DNA from: Basidiobolus heterosporus B8920
Taxonomy: Eukaryota; Basidiobolomycota; Basidiobolomycetes; Basidiobolales; Basidiobolaceae
Reading direction: 5' to 3'
NCBI GenBank assembly: GCA_000697455.1
Contig: JNET01027807.1
Coordinates: 1-10,272 of the forward strand
Length of the DNA: 10,272 nt
A model generated the notes under the pieces. The model was not told the DNA's origin, did no database searches, and was given only the letters and a program-made list of their open reading frames with translations. The first letter of the stretch is position 1; each line of letters begins with the position of its first letter. A program made the translations under genes and the position numbers. Shown one piece after another: positions 7,786 through 10,272 of this stretch.

Positions 7786-8287
7786 TGAATACTCTGATTG
7801 AATTCCATTAAGGGAATACAATGAACTGGGCCCTAAAGGGCTGAAACCTGTCAATTAGGGCTACTTAGGGATACATAACCCATAGTGAGATTCTGAGAGT
7901 TATTGGGATAGATTTGGAGAATTAGAAGAATATGAGGTTTTCACTTGTAGATCTATTCAATATGTAGTTGCCCTAAATACTTTTGTTGGGGAGTAAGCAA
8001 AGCAACATGTCAAATGTGTAGTGGAAGGTCCTGGGAACATGTGTGCACAGTATGCAGTCATCAGGACATGTTTGAAAAAGTCAAGTATTCTCTGTACATC
8101 TGATTTATTGACAGTATTTTTAGTAAAAACCCATGGGTGATTTTCAAGTGAGAGAAATCTGGTTAGTAACTATTATAAGGGTGAGATCAAGTATGAATAA
8201 CTAGGTGCTAAGCTTATGTGAACTTCAATACGTCCACTGAAATAAAAAGTCACATGCACTAATCCTAAGTAATTTCTTAGATATTCA
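7786..8287 (-). repeat. Possible 3' LTR of the copia remnant
   Basis: This is a 502-base stretch with 6-base inverted ends (TGAATA at 7786, TATTCA at 8282-8287) in the TG...CA form typical of LTRs. In the element's own orientation it begins about 45 bases after the end of the copia polyprotein. It is preceded by a purine-rich tract (gtgggtgagaa on the minus strand) that could have served as the polypurine primer. The matching 5' LTR is not in the window, and a 6-base inverted end can arise by chance, so the limits are tentative. Confidence 0.3.
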
Positions 8288-8334
8288 AAATTCTCACCCA
8301 CTGATGGTTAGGTTAAGTGTCTGCAACCAGTTGT

Positions 8335-9160
8335 TCAGTTGTATGGCAAACCAAGTCTACTAACTATTCTCTTTAGCTTCTCTACTAAGCCCTGGGAAAT
8401 ATGGACCATGAGAGTATCAGCAAGATAATAGCTGAATTGCAATCTTATGGTTCTAAATATCAGCACAATACCAGCAGAAAATGAAAATCTTAGATTTAGG
8501 GTGTAGCACAAGCAAGTTATTAGTAAAATAGCAGTTAAAAGCAAGCACAAAAAAGTAGGAATTACAACTTTCTCAAAACTTCATATGTTAAAGTGGTGCT
8601 TAGTCCTTATATGCTTACTTTTGGCATCAAATATTGTATTTTTAGATAATTGAATATAACTTCAATTATCCTGAAATATAACATCGAATATAACCTTGAC
8701 TACCCCAAAGTGTAGTTATTGGTAAATCTTAAGTAAAGCCCAAGTATTTGATAGTTTTCTTTAACACATGACCTTCATTGTAGCCTCACAGGCAGACACA
8801 TATTCTGCTTTGGTAGGTCAAAGTGTAACTGTATGTTATTGCTTCAAATTCTAGATATTTTTTATTGGAGCAAAGAAAGTTGCATCCAGTTGTAGATCAT
8901 TTGTCATCAATATCTCATCCCCAATTAGCAGCATAGTATCAGAGGAGATCATCATGTGGTCCAGAAGATGTATACTTTAAGCAGCAATTAATAGATCCTT
9001 TTCAATATCTGAAAACCCACTTAACTGCTGTGATTCAATCAGATCCATAATTTTGAAGATATTGGCTGACAACTCCATCTGAATGTGCTCCAACCATATA
9101 TATACCAGAATACCAACCATAGATTAGACTTGTTCCATTTTATAGTGCCAGATCAGGCCA
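8335..9160 (-). mobile_element. Ty1/copia LTR retrotransposon remnant, 3' part of pol
   Basis: On the minus strand the order of motifs is that of the end of a Ty1/copia polyprotein. About 9035-9085 corresponds to the region after the reverse transcriptase core (a S-Q-Y-L-Q-N-like string and a F-R-Y-like string). About 8900-8960 resembles the start of RNase H. About 8790-8830 matches the family's T-x-A-E-Y plus A-C-E-A-T signature. About 8590-8640 matches the K-S-K-H-I..T-K-H-H-F segment. About 8335-8430 matches the conserved L-A-D-T-L ... L-V-E-K-L ... L-G-L tail. Integrase, protease and gag are not seen. It is broken in many places (well over five) and nearly free of CpG, so it is old. The 5' part is absent or beyond the window, and the upstream side meets a DNA-transposon remnant. 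Confidence 0.9.
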
Positions 9161-9353
9161 GGAAGTTATCATTCTGGAATAATGTGGCACAATTAGGCAC
9201 TCTCTGGTGCTATAAAATTACCACTTGGAAAATGGTAACATCTAAGTTGATAATATAGCACAGTTACTTTACCAAAAACAGGTAAACACCAACACATATC
9301 TTTATTAGCTTCTACTTATAGAGGCTTAAGTCTAAAGCTCTTAGAGGGTACTT
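9161..9353. other. Junction between the copia and DNA-transposon remnants
   Basis: Neither element is clearly recognisable here. The near-palindrome gtggcacaattaggcac at about 9183-9199 could be a transposon terminus or chance. If the DNA transposon inserted into the copia element, its end and target duplication should lie in this stretch, but I could not define them. Confidence 0.3.
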
Positions 9354-9870
9354 TCATGTATACATATATTGGCAGTGTATCAGTATTTTAACTACTTTAC
9401 TAACTTTTGAATTATTTCCTTCAAATGATTTTCCTCTGTATTTTCCTGCAATGATATGAAATCTCTTTAGAAATGCAGAACTATGCTCAACTCTTACTCT
9501 AAAATGTGCAAATATATCATTTTAAGTCTTTTGTTTTTGAGTCAAACTCCAGCTCTTGGTTTCTTGAACCCAGTTATGCAACAAATTCTTTTGCATTCTT
9601 CTCCAATAAATGCCAGATCTGCTATTGTTTGTTCCCATCTCTCTAAGGGTGGAGGATTTTTGACCAAAAGTCTCTTGTCATGGATGCTTGCAGGGTTTAG
9701 CCTACTAAACCAAACAATGTTTCCTTCCAGGGCAGTCAAAGCTTGAAACTTCACACAGTGTGCCTTTTACTTTCCTGAGTAAAATACCATCTGCTCTCTA
9801 ATGGGCTTATTGCTTCAAACTAAAAATTGTCCAAGATACTCTTGATGTCTGTTCTGTTAGAGAATACCCT
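9354..9870 (-). mobile_element. IS5/PIF-Harbinger-like transposase remnant (DDE_Tnp_4 type)
   Basis: The minus strand carries three successive pieces of a DDE-superfamily endonuclease. The first (about 9870-9770) contains T-E-Q, the usual neighbour of the first catalytic Asp, and Y-S-G-K. The second (9754-9545) reads VKFQALTALEGNIVWFS, then SIHDK, then IADLAFIGE with the second catalytic Asp, then FKKPRAGV. The third (about 9521-9357) contains FRVRVEHSSAFLKRF with the catalytic Glu, then IIAGKYRG, and ends at a stop at 9354. This is the order of the DDE_Tnp_4 family, found in bacterial IS5-like elements and eukaryotic Harbinger/ISL2EU transposons. The first Asp is not seen in place. An in-frame stop lies between Y-S-G-K and VKFQ, and frame changes separate the T-E-Q part and the third piece from the rest, so it is dead. 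The N-terminal helix-turn-helix half and the terminal repeats were not found. Confidence 0.85.
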
Positions 9871-10272
9871 TGAGAAGGGCTGGAGATTGGGAGGTCTTAG
9901 TCTTTGAGCCCATGCTTCTTGCATGTCATCCCCTACTGAAGCTAGATTATACTCATAAATCTTGAGCTTAGGATGAAAGCTCCGGCTACTAGTTAGCCCA
10001 TTTATGGCAAAGTGAGACCTTATGGGGCAGTAATTATTATCATAGCCAAACAGCCTTGCTAACTGACTTCTTGTATGTATTGGGGCTAAAGGACCACAGT
10101 ATTAGATGTACATCTCTTCCAGGATATCAACTGGAAAGCCAGTAGTGTCAATTGAATTGATTAGAAATAACCAGAGAGAGTGAAAAGATTTCATGTGTTG
10201 ATAGATTGATCAGGTGTCATACAGCCCAGATGTGAAAGCTTTTTCATATTTATGATATTAAAATAATTTCCA
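9871..10272. other. Unassigned sequence upstream of the transposase remnant
   Basis: The transposase N-terminal region would be expected here on the minus strand, but no convincing match was found. A minus-strand frame at about 9850-10070 is open for roughly 70 codons (containing VGDDMQEAWAQRL) and is not recognised. There is one CpG in the whole stretch. It may be a further decayed element. Confidence 0.35.

Noticed and set aside
8645-8670. Perfect 10-bp inverted repeat (gataattgaa / ttcaattatc) with a 6-base loop
   Set aside because: It lies inside recognisable copia pol sequence between two conserved motifs, so it is most simply part of the old coding sequence and not a terminator or RNA element.
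9483-9746. 87-codon plus-strand frame with a signal-peptide-like start
   Set aside because: It is the antisense shadow of the DDE transposase remnant, whose minus-strand motifs are clear.
1-10272. CRISPR array, tRNA, rRNA or bacterial operon
   Set aside because: No regularly spaced identical repeats with unique spacers, no cloverleaf or conserved rRNA strings, and no tightly packed long frames were seen on either strand.

Overview
The window is eukaryotic, AT-rich and almost free of long reading frames. What can be recognised is one small family of secreted cysteine-rich (defensin-like) peptide loci, two old transposable-element remnants, and several families of short repeats. The organism cannot be named. 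A Ty1/copia polyprotein remnant, a DDE_Tnp_4 transposase remnant, AATAAA-type poly(A) signals, TATA boxes and strong local CpG loss together point to a eukaryote with cytosine methylation or a RIP-like process. A fungus or an invertebrate would both fit.

Bases 1 to about 3950 have ordinary CpG content (about 88 CpG by manual count). They hold no convincing long gene. They do contain diverged duplicated blocks (about 350-490 versus 1834-2110, and 1138-1174 versus 2231-2267), a 9-bp pyrimidine-rich minisatellite (about 2296-2352), a 12-bp triplet repeat (3420-3455) and two defensin-like loci (about 2927-3067 and 3838-4026). The second locus is the best preserved, with a TATA box, a signal peptide, a cysteine-rich cationic tail and poly(A) signals.

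From about 3950 to the end, CpG almost disappears (7 in about 6.3 kb). A third, decayed copy of the peptide locus lies just inside this zone (4388-4600). It is a tandem duplicate of the second locus and shows CG-to-CA changes in its flank. A degenerate repeat array of about 100-bp units follows (about 5080-5540). Then come about 2.2 kb with nothing recognisable, a possible LTR (7786-8287), the 3' part of an antisense Ty1/copia polyprotein (about 8335-9160), and an antisense remnant of an IS5/PIF-Harbinger-like DDE_Tnp_4 transposase (about 9354-9870).

No genes here clearly work together. The picture is a small secreted-peptide gene cluster at the edge of a methylated or hypermutated transposon-rich block that has begun to overrun it.
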